Both the position numbers and the translations under genes were made by a program. From Schistocerca nitens (taxonomy: Eukaryota > Arthropoda > Insecta > Orthoptera > Acrididae), in contig NC_064621.1 in the NCBI RefSeq assembly GCF_023898315.1, forward strand, positions 18,846,501 to 18,910,500: a DNA stretch of 64,000 bases, read 5' to 3'. Shown in pieces: positions 9,801 through 18,204 of this stretch; position 1 is the stretch's first letter; the number at the start of each line of letters is the position of its first letter. A model generated the notes under the pieces. The model did not search any database. It was not told the DNA's origin and saw only the letters and a program-made list of their open reading frames with translations.

Positions 9801-10819
9801 AGGACCTTGGCGCATCCCTGGCAGAGGTACTGTATGGAGAACCCCTCACACTCCCAGCAGAGTTAGTCGAGCCTTCACTTCCTCCAGATCAAATCTGCGA
9901 CTCGACATTCGTCGGGCAGGTCAAGGAGCTAATTGCTAACATCCGCGTGCCGCCTCCTCGACCACACACGCCCCCTCCCGTATTTCTGCATAAGGACTTG
10001 GCGTCGTGCACTCATGTCATGGTGCGAGATGACACCATCCGACCGGCACTCAGACCTCCATATACGGGCCCGCACAGAGTCATATCACGGCGTACCAACA
10101 CGTTCGAAGTGCTCATTAACAGCATGCCTCAAACGGTATCCGTCTGCCGCCTCAAACCTGCATGGACTCTGGGAGAACTGCCCAATACCCCACCCAGTCA
10201 GACCCCATCCCCTGCTGCACCCACCTCGCATGAGGCATCTACCGACAGTCCATGGATGAGCGACGCCCATTCCCACACGTGTGACGTTCCCCACTCCCAG
10301 TCGTGTGACAGTGCTACAGGTGCGTGTGACATTCCTATGCAGAGTGATGCGTGTGATGACTTACCCTCCTACAGGCAGTCCCTCGCCTCTCCCCTGTTAG
10401 GATTCAGTGATGTATCAGGGACCAGCCCCAGAGCGTGTGATGTCACCGATGACGACTCGTGTGGAGATTCTGTCAACCCGTATCAGGAAGTGGTAGTGAA
10501 TGTCAACACTGATCTTATTTGCAGCTCTAATGTGTTTTTTGTTATACAGCCGGGTAATGTGTACATCTTCTACAAACAAGCCAGCTTCCCCAGGGACAAC
10601 TTAACTCACATTCATCTCCTCCAGTCTGTCCCCTTGCCTGTTGGTACTGACCCATCAACGGTCAAAGTCCTACGTACCGCCATAGGCATTCAGATCCGCT
10701 ATCCTGGCCCCTCACAACCCACCATCCACTCCCCAGATCCCTCAACTGCTGTACGAGGATTCACCCGGTCAGGCAGGACCATCCGCCCCCCTCGCTGGCT
10801 CGAAGACTTCAATTACTAA
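6818..10819 (+). CDS. Gypsy-1 pol polyprotein (PR-RT-RH-IN), intact
   Basis: One open frame of 1,333 codons. Positions counted from the first ATG: aspartic protease LVDTGAEVSVIP with D51; reverse transcriptase about 335-520 with the catalytic box YLDD at 457-460; RNase H with TTDASD (D611) and FTDHEP (D677); integrase with an HHCC zinc-binding region about 795-845, then D866, D925 and E961, giving DD35E spacing; a GPY/F-like C-terminal module (PPYTGPHRV) near 1,085. The protein makes cDNA from element RNA and inserts it into the chromosome. An extension after about residue 1,120 has repeated S/T-CD-type motifs and ends SGRTIRPPRWLEDF. The ATG at 6,818 lies in the gag overlap; true translation probably enters by frameshifting at 6,827, so the mature N-terminus is a little different. 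Confidence 0.95.
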   Translation: MRVPKLITRPNSGATGRVEPHRRLSLNTSSPHVPGRLYVKDAVSCLSFLVDTGAEVSVIPLSAGIKFELQPCPPLRAANNSLIRSHGITNLSLKLQDINTPLQWTFVIADVDEPVLGVDFLLAHALSPDLQRGTLTFNSGDRTTGSDILPLSSESAILLCELAETAVAVLSLRSHNDELRDSNGALHLRIAAVQAKLTDTRKRTAQLSHTATPPTPAPLPRTGSRRRVTFLLPDGSCTRYATRYPTELFDKDYQWITAAAAELPALDTHTCALQVSHSATGAGPASPSVFAINNGTVHRINTTEGPPVRAKARRLNPEKLKHAKAIVQELLDNKTIRPSSSCWSSPIHLVPKKDDTFRLCGDYQALNARTILDNYPVPNIQDFASQLHGAQIFSVVDCHKAYHQLPMAPEDVEKTAIITPFGLFEYLFMPFGLKNAAQTWQRFIDSLVGKLDFAYAYLDDLLIFSSSLEEHEQHLNTVLQLLKANCIAVNNTKSQLRRTSVTFLGHRVSGDGIRPLTERVEAISTVPLPKDFQGLRRFLGTVNYYRKHIPRATDIQAPLTDALAGKNTSGSRAVTWTPDMRRAFDNLKSALQTAVTLAHPIPDAPISLTTDASDTAVGAVLQQSVGSVVQPLRFFSHKLTASQRKWSTFDRELFAIYAAIKYFQDDIEGRHLVVFTDHEPLVYAFRNPGKDSSPRRFRHMDLICQFMNDIRYVRGADNVVADFLSRVSVLSSQLDLSELPKLQTEDTELAALRSDIKTGLKLELRTLPGFSSPIWCDISTGRIRPVIPAPLRRDIFNSIHDLAHHGIRASARLVSERFVWPGVIKQCRSWARACVACQRAKVGRHAQPPMGTFDVAKRRFQHIHIDIVGPLPPSGPFRYIVSAIDRFTRWVEVIPLTNITANAVARALLLMWISRFGCPVSVTTDQGRQFESALFRQLCELCGVKRFRTTAYHPQSNGLVERWHRTLKASLMCHGGEWADALPWVMLGVRAAYKEDLGASLAEVLYGEPLTLPAELVEPSLPPDQICDSTFVGQVKELIANIRVPPPRPHTPPPVFLHKDLASCTHVMVRDDTIRPALRPPYTGPHRVISRRTNTFEVLINSMPQTVSVCRLKPAWTLGELPNTPPSQTPSPAAPTSHEASTDSPWMSDAHSHTCDVPHSQSCDSATGACDIPMQSDACDDLPSYRQSLASPLLGFSDVSGTSPRACDVTDDDSCGDSVNPYQEVVVNVNTDLICSSNVFFVIQPGNVYIFYKQASFPRDNLTHIHLLQSVPLPVGTDPSTVKVLRTAIGIQIRYPGPSQPTIHSPDPSTAVRGFTRSGRTIRPPRWLEDFNY
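6827..6836 (+). promoter_or_regulatory. Candidate -1 ribosomal frameshift site at the gag-pol junction
   Basis: In the nucleocapsid frame the codons at the end of gag read TTC CCA AAC TAA. The seven bases CCCAAAC (6,827-6,833) fit the X-XXY-YYZ slippery heptamer in the correct phase, and the stop codon TAA follows at once (6,834-6,836). A slip of -1 leads directly into the pol frame, which is open from 6,647. This matches how many Gypsy elements make Gag-Pol. I did not fold the downstream RNA for a stimulating structure. Confidence 0.7.
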
Positions 10820-10926
10820 CGTAATGTAATGTAAGGTATGGTTTCTGATTAAACACCCTCTCCCTCCCCCCTGGGTGTTCCCTTTACATGTATGCCCCAA
10901 TATTTATGTTTGTGCTCCACACTCTA

Positions 10927-10944
10927 GGGGGGGGGGGGGGCTAA
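10927..10944 (+). other. Gypsy-1 polypurine tract
   Basis: Fourteen G residues (10,927-10,940), then 'ctaa', directly precede the 3' LTR. This is the expected position of the RNase-H-resistant primer for plus-strand DNA synthesis. The length of the G-run may be uncertain in the assembly. Confidence 0.8.
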
Positions 10945-11159
10945 TGTGGCGACTATCGACCAAGTCGCGGTTAATATCTTTGTTTTTGGCAAGCTCTTTG
11001 CTTAGTCTGTGGTCGCGCGCGAAAAGGTACGGACGTGTACCGAGAATTCAGAATGTAAACAACTGTATATGTGTGCTTACGAAAAATAAAAACAGTGTTT
11101 ATTACATGTGGTGTAGCGTGCATCATTGAATTCGGCAACCCTAGTACGCTATACCCATA
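10945..11159 (+). repeat. Gypsy-1 3' LTR
   Basis: Second copy of the 215-bp LTR, with the AATAAA signal at 11,085-11,090. It is followed by the target duplication 'catc' (11,160-11,163). Confidence 0.95.
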
Positions 11160-11163
11160 CATC

Positions 11164-11504
11164 GTTCTTGATGAGACATCTGGAGATTGTGGCGATACAA
11201 GTGAGACTCTTTAGATACAAGCTATCTAAGGCTAATGGCGCCTTGCTAGGTCGTAGACATGCACTTAGCTGAAGGCTATTCTAACTGTCTCTCGGCAAAT
11301 GAGAGAAAGGCTTCGTCAGTGTAGTCGCTAGCAAAGTTGTCGTACAACTGGGGCGAGTGCTAGTCAGTCTCTCGAGACCTGCCGTGTGGTGGCGCTCGAT
11401 CTGCGATCCTGACAGTGGCGACACGCGGGTCCGACATGTACTAATGGACCGCGGCCGATTTAAGCTACCACCTAGCAAGTGTGGTGTCTGGCGGTGACAC
11501 CACA
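11164..11504 (-). repeat. Solo-LTR-like sequence, 5' part (split by Gypsy-1)
   Basis: On the minus strand this begins TGTGGTGTCACCGCCAG, a palindrome-like LTR start. It runs down to the Gypsy-1 target site and continues at 5,035-4,859 beyond the insertion. 'ttttc' occurs immediately outside this end and near the other outer end, but two bases out of register, so I do not claim a target duplication. To its right there is no clear LTR-element interior, hence the solo-LTR call. Confidence 0.5.
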
Positions 11505-11879
11505 TTTTCGACAGAGAGCAGCTGCCCCAAGTCTACCCAGAAAGAGTGGAGTGAGAGGGAACGGAATACGTGTTCGTCTGCCTGTGACTGCGACTTTGCC
11601 TCTGATGCGGAACATTTTTGCGATACCCAGTTCCTCTTAAAATGACCTTTATCTTTCGCTAGACATCCCGTAGGCTTCCAACTGCATAGTTCCTCCATCG
11701 TCCTAAAAAAGAGAAGAGAGCAGAAAGCAATAAGGAAAAGTGAGTGGAGGTACTAGATATTTCGATTGCAGTTATTAAGCACCATCCTCAATTGATCGAG
11801 GCAAATAAGTATAAAATATTCTGAAATGTGTTGCGTGACAGTTTCAGAGAAGACTGACCATGTTACATGTGTATTGTAA
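11505..11879. other. Short stretch of uncertain origin
   Basis: The minus strand between 11,505 and 11,698 encodes a short peptide with a loose Cys/His spacing (CLAKDKGHFKRN), which may be a remnant of a gag zinc knuckle. It is too short and irregular for a firm call. The rest shows nothing recognisable. Confidence 0.25.
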
Positions 11880-13310
11880 TCTAAAGGCCAAAACCGTTGA
11901 GAGTGAGTGCCTTTGGGAGTGTTTCAGATAGAGTTGGCAAGTGGATTTTAGTCCATGTAAATAATCAGATGTTGATGTCTTGCCAGAAGCATCATACTGC
12001 TTCATAAACTGCTAGTAGCTTTCGATCATAAGCTGACCACTTGCTATGCAAAGGCGAGAGATTGAGCGAGAAAGAATGGAATGGCTGTTGAACAGCCCCC
12101 ATCTCTTGTTACAGGACAGCACCAATGGCATAGTCACTTGCATCTGCAGTTAATGAGAGTCAGGGAGGAGGTATGCCAAAGTAATGATTCAAATGAGGCA
12201 GTCTTTAATACTTCCGAAAGCAGATTGCATCTCTGACATCCAGTTGAGTTCACATTTGTCAGTAGTGTTCTTGCCTGAGAGGGCTCGAGTAAGCAGAGCC
12301 TGAAGGAAACCTGCCTGTGGAAAGTGCCTTCAGTAAAAATTTGCCACTCCTAAAAGCTGTGTAATTCCTCATAGTCCTGGAGGGGCAGCAATTGCTGAAT
12401 GCTCTCTATGTACTGTGGGGTAGGGTGAATGTCTGAGGCATTTACTACATTGTCAAGGAAAATGACATCCTTTTGCTGGAGTCGGCATTTCACTTCATTG
12501 ATCACAACTCTACTGTCAAACAGCAGTTGAAAACTTGTTTGAGATGCATGCTGTGGCAGTCTTCATCTGGTGAGAAAATTAGGGTGTCACTGAGACAGGC
12601 ATAACAGAATGGGAACTTGAGTCATATGCAATCAATGAAGTGCTTCCTCGTTTGAGAAGCATTCTTCAGTCCGTACAGCATAAAAATAAACTCACACAGG
12701 CCACACGCATGGTGATGATGGTTTTGTGAATGTTGTCTGGGCACATGGGGATTTGCAGGTATGCTTTCTTGGAGTCAGTCACGCTGAACACAGAGGCGTC
12801 CATCACATAATCAGTAACGTTTTGAGTGTTTGCGACTGGGTAGCTTTGCAGTATAGTATGGGCGTTGATAATTCTGTAATCGACACACAACCTGACAGCT
12901 ACATCCTTTTGGGTACCAATTTGATGGGTGAAGCCCAAGAACTACCAGTGTGCCATACAAAACCAGCTTGTAGGAGTTTATCTACCACTGCCTTAGCGAC
13001 ATGATAGTCTATGTGGTCTGTGATGCGTGAATTGTTCTGTTTTTTATGCAATATGTAGCACAGTTTTCATGTTGCAAATGAATGCTCATCACATGCATGT
13101 TGAAGTAGAGCTGTTGTACTTTCTAAATGTGACCAATGATGTAAAGACAGTCCTGAAGATACCGACAGCTGCTGGGCATTCCAGTGAGTGGTGGAAGCTG
13201 ATGGGTAAAGTGGGAAAAGCTCCGTTGTGCTGGGCGATGAAGGGAGCATGGCTGGCGACACCTGTGACAGAGTGGCCAGTAGCAGATAGTTAAAAGCGTA
13301 ATCTGTCACT
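11880..13310 (-). pseudogene. Gypsy-3 pol relic (RT and RNase H)
   Basis: On the minus strand, 12,666-12,938 encodes RT motifs close to those of Gypsy-1 (RLCVDYRIINAHTI, SVTDSKKAYLQIPM). About 12,280-12,660 continues the RT C-terminal part in broken frames. About 11,900-12,180 carries RNase H pieces (LTADASDYAIGAVL, SKWSAYDRKLLAVYEAV) with several stops. Integrase is absent to the left. The copy is old and inactive. 13,067-13,310 and 13,324-13,539 could be its protease-RT spacer. Confidence 0.8.
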
Positions 13311-13560
13311 GATGCTGTAAAGACTAGTTCGGCACTGTAGTTATCCTCTGGCGGCGGCGACGCGTGGTCCCTTCTGCTGACGGTGCGGCGTGCATCAGGC
13401 TGAGGTACCGTCGGACACAGGCGGTGCTAACAGCGCGGCTTGTGGCAGGCTGACTGCGCGAGCCACAGCCGTTAGCTGCGTCAGGCGTCTCGGACAGCAG
13501 CAGCCGACTCAGCGGATGCTGACAGTGGCACACTGGCACATTGGCTGAACGAAAGCCGAG
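13311..13560. other. Boundary region between Gypsy-3 and the R1-like LINE
   Basis: A 71-codon minus-strand open frame (13,324-13,539) rich in Ser, Arg and Ala could be spacer sequence of Gypsy-3. No domain is visible. The start of the R1-like LINE lies somewhere around 13,540-13,700; I cannot fix it to the base. Confidence 0.35.
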
Positions 13561-13784
13561 TTACCAGTGTCTATTGGGATTTAAGAGACTGTCTTTCACT
13601 TATATTAAACCCACATAGCGGGAGCTGGCTGTCGGTTACCAAGTACCACCTGGTATGGGTTCTAAGCATGTGCATATCGGACTCTCTATTAGGTTAAGCT
13701 CCAGGTCCGCGCTAACACACAGACATCGCGGACCAAGCTGGCATCAGCTGCATCAAGCAACATGAAAGCGGCCAGACACTGTAA

Positions 13785-14393
13785 TTGAACATTACAATAA
13801 TACCAGCAGGAAACGGAAATGACAACACACCAACATGGGAACAAGGAACGATCAGACGAACAAGCTCAACAGGGGATGTAACACCTAGACGTACAAACAT
13901 GGAATCAAAAATGATAGCAGCTGTAGACGAAATACTGGCGGATTTCCAAACAGATCTAAAGCAGAAAAGGGTATCCACCACAGTTACTGCACCAGTCAGG
14001 AATAAAATATGGGTATTAGCACTTGGCCAAATCAGACTTCGTGCAAAAAATGAGGAACTAAGAACTTAAAACGAAAGAGTGCATAGGACGTTAGCGGCGG
14101 CAAATGCTCCCGACGCAACAGACAGAACTCACTGTTTGCAAACGGAGATCGCAGCCCTTATGCAAGAAAATAAATAGGAGGCCAACACCACTCACTTTCG
14201 CTGCTGTCGCGCCAGGTGGTCCTATCACCAAGCCGGAAACCAGGGTTGAAGAACAAATTGAATTAGCAAAAAATAAACAGGCAATTTACCTCTTTTTCAA
14301 GTCAGAGAACAACCAGGATGCCAAAGCCATAAGGGAAGACTTAACTGAACCAATAAACCCTAGACTCGATAAAATAAAAGTTAGAGCAATAAG
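13785..14393 (+). pseudogene. R1-like LINE ORF1 (gag-like), N-terminal part
   Basis: 13,785-14,069 encodes a basic, polar leader and a heptad-like stretch ending LALGQIRLRAKNEELRT, which looks like the coiled coil near the start of R1-type ORF1. A frame break follows. 14,104-14,393 continues with PTPLTFAAVAPGG and then a segment resembling the RNA-binding region (REDLTEPINPRLDKIKVRAI). The frame is cut at 14,393 by the RTE-like LINE and resumes at 16,699. ORF1 proteins bind element RNA; this copy is broken. Confidence 0.6.
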
Positions 14394-14919
14394 AAGGCTG
14401 TATACATGGAAGAACCCTGGAGATACTGCAAGATTTCAGATAGATTATGTAATGGTAAGACAGAGATTTAGGAACCAGTTTTTAAATTGTAAGACATTTC
14501 CAGTGGCAGATGTGGACTCTGACCACAATCTATTGGTTATAAACTGCAGATTAAAACTGAAGAAACTGCAAAAATGTGGGAATTTGAGGATATGGAACCT
14601 GGATAAACTGAAAGAACCAGAGGTTGTAGAGATCTTCAGGGAGAGCATTAGGGAACGATTGACAAGAATGGGGGAAAGAAATACAGTAGAAGAAGAATGG
14701 GTAGTTTTGAGAGATGAAATAGTGAAGGTAGCAAAGGATCAAGTAGGTAAAAAGACGAGGGCTAATAGAAATCCATGGGTAACAGAAGAGAGATTGAATT
14801 TAATTGATGAAAGGAGAAAATATAAAAATGCAGTAAATGAAGCAGGCAAAAAGAAATACAAACGTTTCAAAAATGAGATCGACGGGAAGTGTAAAATGGC
14901 TAAGCAGGGCTGGCTATAG
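14394..14919 (+). pseudogene. RTE-like LINE: C-terminal endonuclease and linker
   Basis: This segment begins with the last part of an AP-type endonuclease: the pattern RFQIDYVMVRQRFRN, then DVDSDHNLLVINCRLKLK, where SDHN is the conserved catalytic/structural motif at the C-terminal end of APE-type LINE nucleases. The linker to RT follows. An in-frame TAG ends it at 14,919; the same frame resumes directly and leads into the RT after a second stop at 15,136. Confidence 0.85.
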
Positions 14920-15138
14920 GACAACTGTAAGGATGTAGATGCTTATCTCACTAGGAGTAAGATAGATTCTGAGTACAGAAAAATTAAAGAGACCTTTGGA
15001 GAAAGGAGTACCACTTGCATGAATATCAAGAGCTCAGATGGATACCCAGTTCTAAGCAAAGAAGGGAAAGCAGAAAGGTGGAAGGAGTATATAGAGGGTC
15101 TATACAAGGGCGATGTTCTTGAGGGCTATATTATATAA

Positions 15139-16671
15139 ATGGAAAAGAATGTACGTGAAGATGAAATAGGAGATATAACATTGCATGAAGAGTTTCACAG
15201 AGCACTGAAAGACCTGAGCCGAAACAAGGCCCCGGGAGTAGACAACATTCCATTAGAACTACTGACGGCCTTGGGAGAGCCAGTCCTGACAAAACTCTAC
15301 CATCTGGTGAGCAAGATGTATGAGACAGGCGAAATACCCTCAGACTTCAAGAAGAATATAATAATTCCAATCCCAAAGAGAGCAGGTGTTGACAGATGTG
15401 AAAATTACCGAACAATCACTTTAATTAGCCACAGCTGCAAAATACTAACACGAATTCTTTACAGACGAATGGAAAAACTAGTAGAAGCCAACCTTGGGGA
15501 AGATCAGTTTGGATTCTGTAGAAATGTTGGAACACGTGAGGCAATACTGATCCTACGACTTATCTCAGAAGAAAGATTAAGGAAAGGCAAACCTACGTTT
15601 CTAGCATTTGTAGACTTAGAGAAAGCTTTGGCCAATGTTGACTGGAATACTCTTTTTCAAATTCTGAAGGTGGCAGGAGTAAAATACAGGGAGCGAAAGG
15701 CTATTTGCAACTTGTACAGAAATCAAATGGCAGTTATAAAAGTCGATGGACATGAAAGGGAAGCAGTGGTTGGGAAGGTCGTGAGACAGGGTTGTAGCCT
15801 TTCTCCGATGTTATTCAATCTGTATATTGAGCAAGCAGTGAAGGAAACAAAAGAAAAATTCGGAGTAGGAATTAAAATCCATGGAGAAGATATGAAAACT
15901 TTGAGGTTCGCCGATGACATTGTAATTCTGTCAGAGACAGCAAAGGACCTGGAACAGCAGCTGAACGGAATGGACAGTGTCTTGAAAGGAGGATATAAGA
16001 TGAACATCAACAAAAGCAAAACAAGGATAATGGAATGTAGTCGAATTAAATTGGGTGATGCTGCGGGAATTAGATTAGGAAATGAGATGCTTAAAGTGGT
16101 AAATGAGTTTTGCTTTTTGGGGAGCAAAATAACTGATGATGGTCGAAGTAGAGAGGATATAAAAAGTATACTGGCAATGGCAAGGAAAGCGTTTCTGAAG
16201 AACAGAAATTTGTTAACATCGAGTATTGATTTACGTGTTAGGAAGTCGTTTCTGAAAGTATTTGTATGGAGTGTAGCCATGTATGGAAGTGAAACGTGGA
16301 CGATAAATAGTTTAGACAAGAAGAGAATAGAAGCTTTCGAAATGTGGTGCTACAGAAGAATGCTGATGATTAGATGCGTAGATCACATAACTAATGAGGA
16401 GGTATTGAACAGAATTGGGGAGAAGAGAAGTTTGTGGCGCAACTTGACTAGAAGAAGGGATCGGTTGGTAGAACATGTTCTGACGCATCAAGGGATCACC
16501 CATTTAGTATTGGAGGGCAGCGTGGAGGCTAAAAATCATAGAGGGACACCGAGAGATGATTACACTAAGCAGATTCAAAAGGATGTAGGTTGCAGTATGT
16601 ACTGGGAGATGCAGAAGCTTGAACAGGATAGAGTAGCATGGAGTGCTGCATCAAACCAGTCTCAAGACTGA
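15139..16671 (+). CDS. RTE-like LINE reverse transcriptase (510 codons open)
   Basis: The open frame holds the whole RT. RT motif 1 region: NKAPGVDNIPLELL (about residues 33-46). Then RCENYRTITLISHSCKILTR, FVDLEKALANVDW (first catalytic Asp region) and RQGCSLSPMLFNLYIE. The active-site box LRFADDIVILSE is near 257-268. C-terminal half: MYGSETWTINSLDKKRIEAF and a Cys/His-poor tail ending SAASNQSQD. The enzyme would copy LINE RNA at a nicked target site. An upstream in-frame stop separates it from the endonuclease, so full activity is not expected. Confidence 0.9.
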   Translation: MEKNVREDEIGDITLHEEFHRALKDLSRNKAPGVDNIPLELLTALGEPVLTKLYHLVSKMYETGEIPSDFKKNIIIPIPKRAGVDRCENYRTITLISHSCKILTRILYRRMEKLVEANLGEDQFGFCRNVGTREAILILRLISEERLRKGKPTFLAFVDLEKALANVDWNTLFQILKVAGVKYRERKAICNLYRNQMAVIKVDGHEREAVVGKVVRQGCSLSPMLFNLYIEQAVKETKEKFGVGIKIHGEDMKTLRFADDIVILSETAKDLEQQLNGMDSVLKGGYKMNINKSKTRIMECSRIKLGDAAGIRLGNEMLKVVNEFCFLGSKITDDGRSREDIKSILAMARKAFLKNRNLLTSSIDLRVRKSFLKVFVWSVAMYGSETWTINSLDKKRIEAFEMWCYRRMLMIRCVDHITNEEVLNRIGEKRSLWRNLTRRRDRLVEHVLTHQGITHLVLEGSVEAKNHRGTPRDDYTKQIQKDVGCSMYWEMQKLEQDRVAWSAASNQSQD

Positions 16672-16698
16672 AGACAACAACAACAACAGAGCAATAAG

Positions 16699-16849
16699 TA
16701 ATACAACAAACACAGTAACTCTTCGAACTGAGACACAAGCAAACAAGAGGAAGATTATTGAAAAAAAAAATCGAACTTCAAGGATATTCGATGCGAAGAA
16801 TCTTGAAAACTAAGTCCACTTCTGACAGTGGGAAACCCAGTCACAAAAA
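16699..16849 (+). pseudogene. R1-like LINE ORF1, continuation after the RTE insertion
   Basis: Directly after the second target duplication the interrupted ORF1 frame continues (VRAI before, then SNTTNTVTLRTETQANKRK) for about 40 codons before stops appear. Gypsy-2 begins at 16,850. The join was recognised from the shared 11-bp duplication. Confidence 0.5.
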
Positions 16850-17427
16850 TGAAGGTAGAGGCACGTACTTTCTATCATTCCCCGTGGCTTGGGTAAAAGA
16901 ATTGCAATTATTTAAATTTAAGAATATTTCTTTTTCAATCGGACTCTTATCTTTATACGAAAAGGAAGAGTGCAGGTTCTGAATGCCTCGGCACAAACAC
17001 ATCGGAATTAATCTTAGCGGCCACCAAAGGAAAGTAGTGAGCACAATCACGTACCTCTATTGTTGAGCAGCGCCGTCGTAAAGATCGTCGCCTCCATCTA
17101 AAATTCGCCTTCTCGAATTAACAGAATAATTTGTACTCCATTGGTATGGGATTTAGGCTTGATCTTGACAGAAATTATAAAACACGTTTTTCATCATTTA
17201 ACACCTTAATTTAACACACACATAGACATGAAACTATACAGTACGTCTTTACGCCAGCACATCAGAACAAAAAGGTAGTTAATACTAGAAGTAATAAAAG
17301 AATCTCGAAATTAGTCCTTTGTCTCTCAATGATAAAAAAAATTTTTTGAGTATTCCTCTGGTATGACAGTCGAACAAATTTTCTTCTTGCATCTTTGAGA
17401 TTATAACATTTTTTAGTTTCGTTTTCA
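16850..17427 (-). repeat. Gypsy-2 LTR, left copy (3' LTR)
   Basis: 578 bp, TG...CA, closely matching 37,950-38,532 with scattered substitutions and small indels (for example near 17,335 and 17,400). On the minus strand it follows the purine-rich AAGGGGGCGA, so it is the 3' LTR. Confidence 0.85.
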
Positions 17428-18204
17428 TCGCCCCCTTGGGCGAAATGTCCGAAGAAGTGTCAATTTTTCCGGGCAATGAACCCAAACACTAAACACTTGA
17501 CTGTTATACACACATAATGGGACTGCACTCTCAGTATCTTTCTTCCCATGTCTTCATTCTACAAACATGGTTTTGATGCCAGTCTGACACAAGGCAATGA
17601 GGACAAAACATATACATTAGGATATACAGAACACACGTAAAACACACAAACTTACACACTATACACACAAAATCTTTTACATTGTCTTTACATCGTATTT
17701 CACATAAAATCATGACATCTGGATAATTATACACAGAATTGTTACATACTCCTTTTACCTTCTTTCTCTTCTTTTCTTTCTTTTTTATGTCATACAGTAT
17801 ACACAAAATTATTTTTATTATCTATTTGAACATTGTATTATACAAAGGTATTACATTGTTTTATACATAATATATCGCCGTATGAACAGCCTTCTCGTTC
17901 GCATGTTGACAGTAAAATTCAATTTTCATAAGTCTTTGTCTCTTGAGTAAAAAAAAAAAAATTTCAGGAAAGTCACATATTTATTGCAGTGTACGGATCT
18001 AAGGTGTGGGGCTAGCAGAGGTTTCTGGGGCAGCAAGAGGCGTTAGTTCTTGCTAAGAGTTGCTTGTGCTTTCCACTGCTTCCCTCTTCTACGCCAGGAT
18101 CTGCTTAGTGACATCCTTTTCGCATTTTAGTATTGTCTCGTCATGGATAATATAAACAAATAACAAATAAAAATTCACATGGATTAGTACTTAATACTAA
18201 TATA
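17428..18204. other. Gypsy-2 3' untranslated region, no gene seen
   Basis: This AT-rich stretch lies between the Gypsy-2 3' LTR and the mariner-type insertion. I see no coding signature on either strand. Confidence 0.5.

Larger units (their letters stand above)
5032..11163 (+). mobile_element. Gypsy-1: near-complete young Ty3/Gypsy element
   Basis: The element spans 5,036-11,159 with the 4-bp target duplication 'catc' at 5,032-5,035 and 11,160-11,163. Order: 5' LTR, primer binding site, gag, overlapping pol (protease, RT, RNase H, integrase), G-rich polypurine tract, 3' LTR. Domain order and the DD35E integrase place it in Ty3/Gypsy (Metaviridae). No env-like frame follows pol. By eye the two LTRs are identical over 215 bp, which indicates a recent insertion. 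The only obvious lesion is a frame break in a C-run in gag. It has inserted into a solo-LTR-like sequence of another family. Confidence 0.95.
14383..16698 (+). mobile_element. RTE-like LINE, 5' truncated, with target duplication
   Basis: The insert covers 14,394-16,687 and is flanked by the 11-bp duplication 'agagcaataag' (14,383-14,393 and 16,688-16,698). It starts inside the endonuclease and ends with a (CAA)n-type tail. A single reading frame runs from the truncation point to 16,671 with only two stop codons (TAG at 14,917 and TAA at 15,136), so the copy is fairly young. It belongs to the same family as 2,702-4,068. The RTE clade name is by resemblance. Confidence 0.9.

Noticed and set aside
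11465-11698. Cys/His spacing considered as a gag zinc knuckle
   Set aside because: Spacing is irregular, only one incomplete motif is present, and the open frame runs into LTR sequence.
15723-16319. 198-codon minus-strand open frame
   Set aside because: Antisense shadow of the RTE-like RT; the plus frame has the FADD box and all RT motifs.
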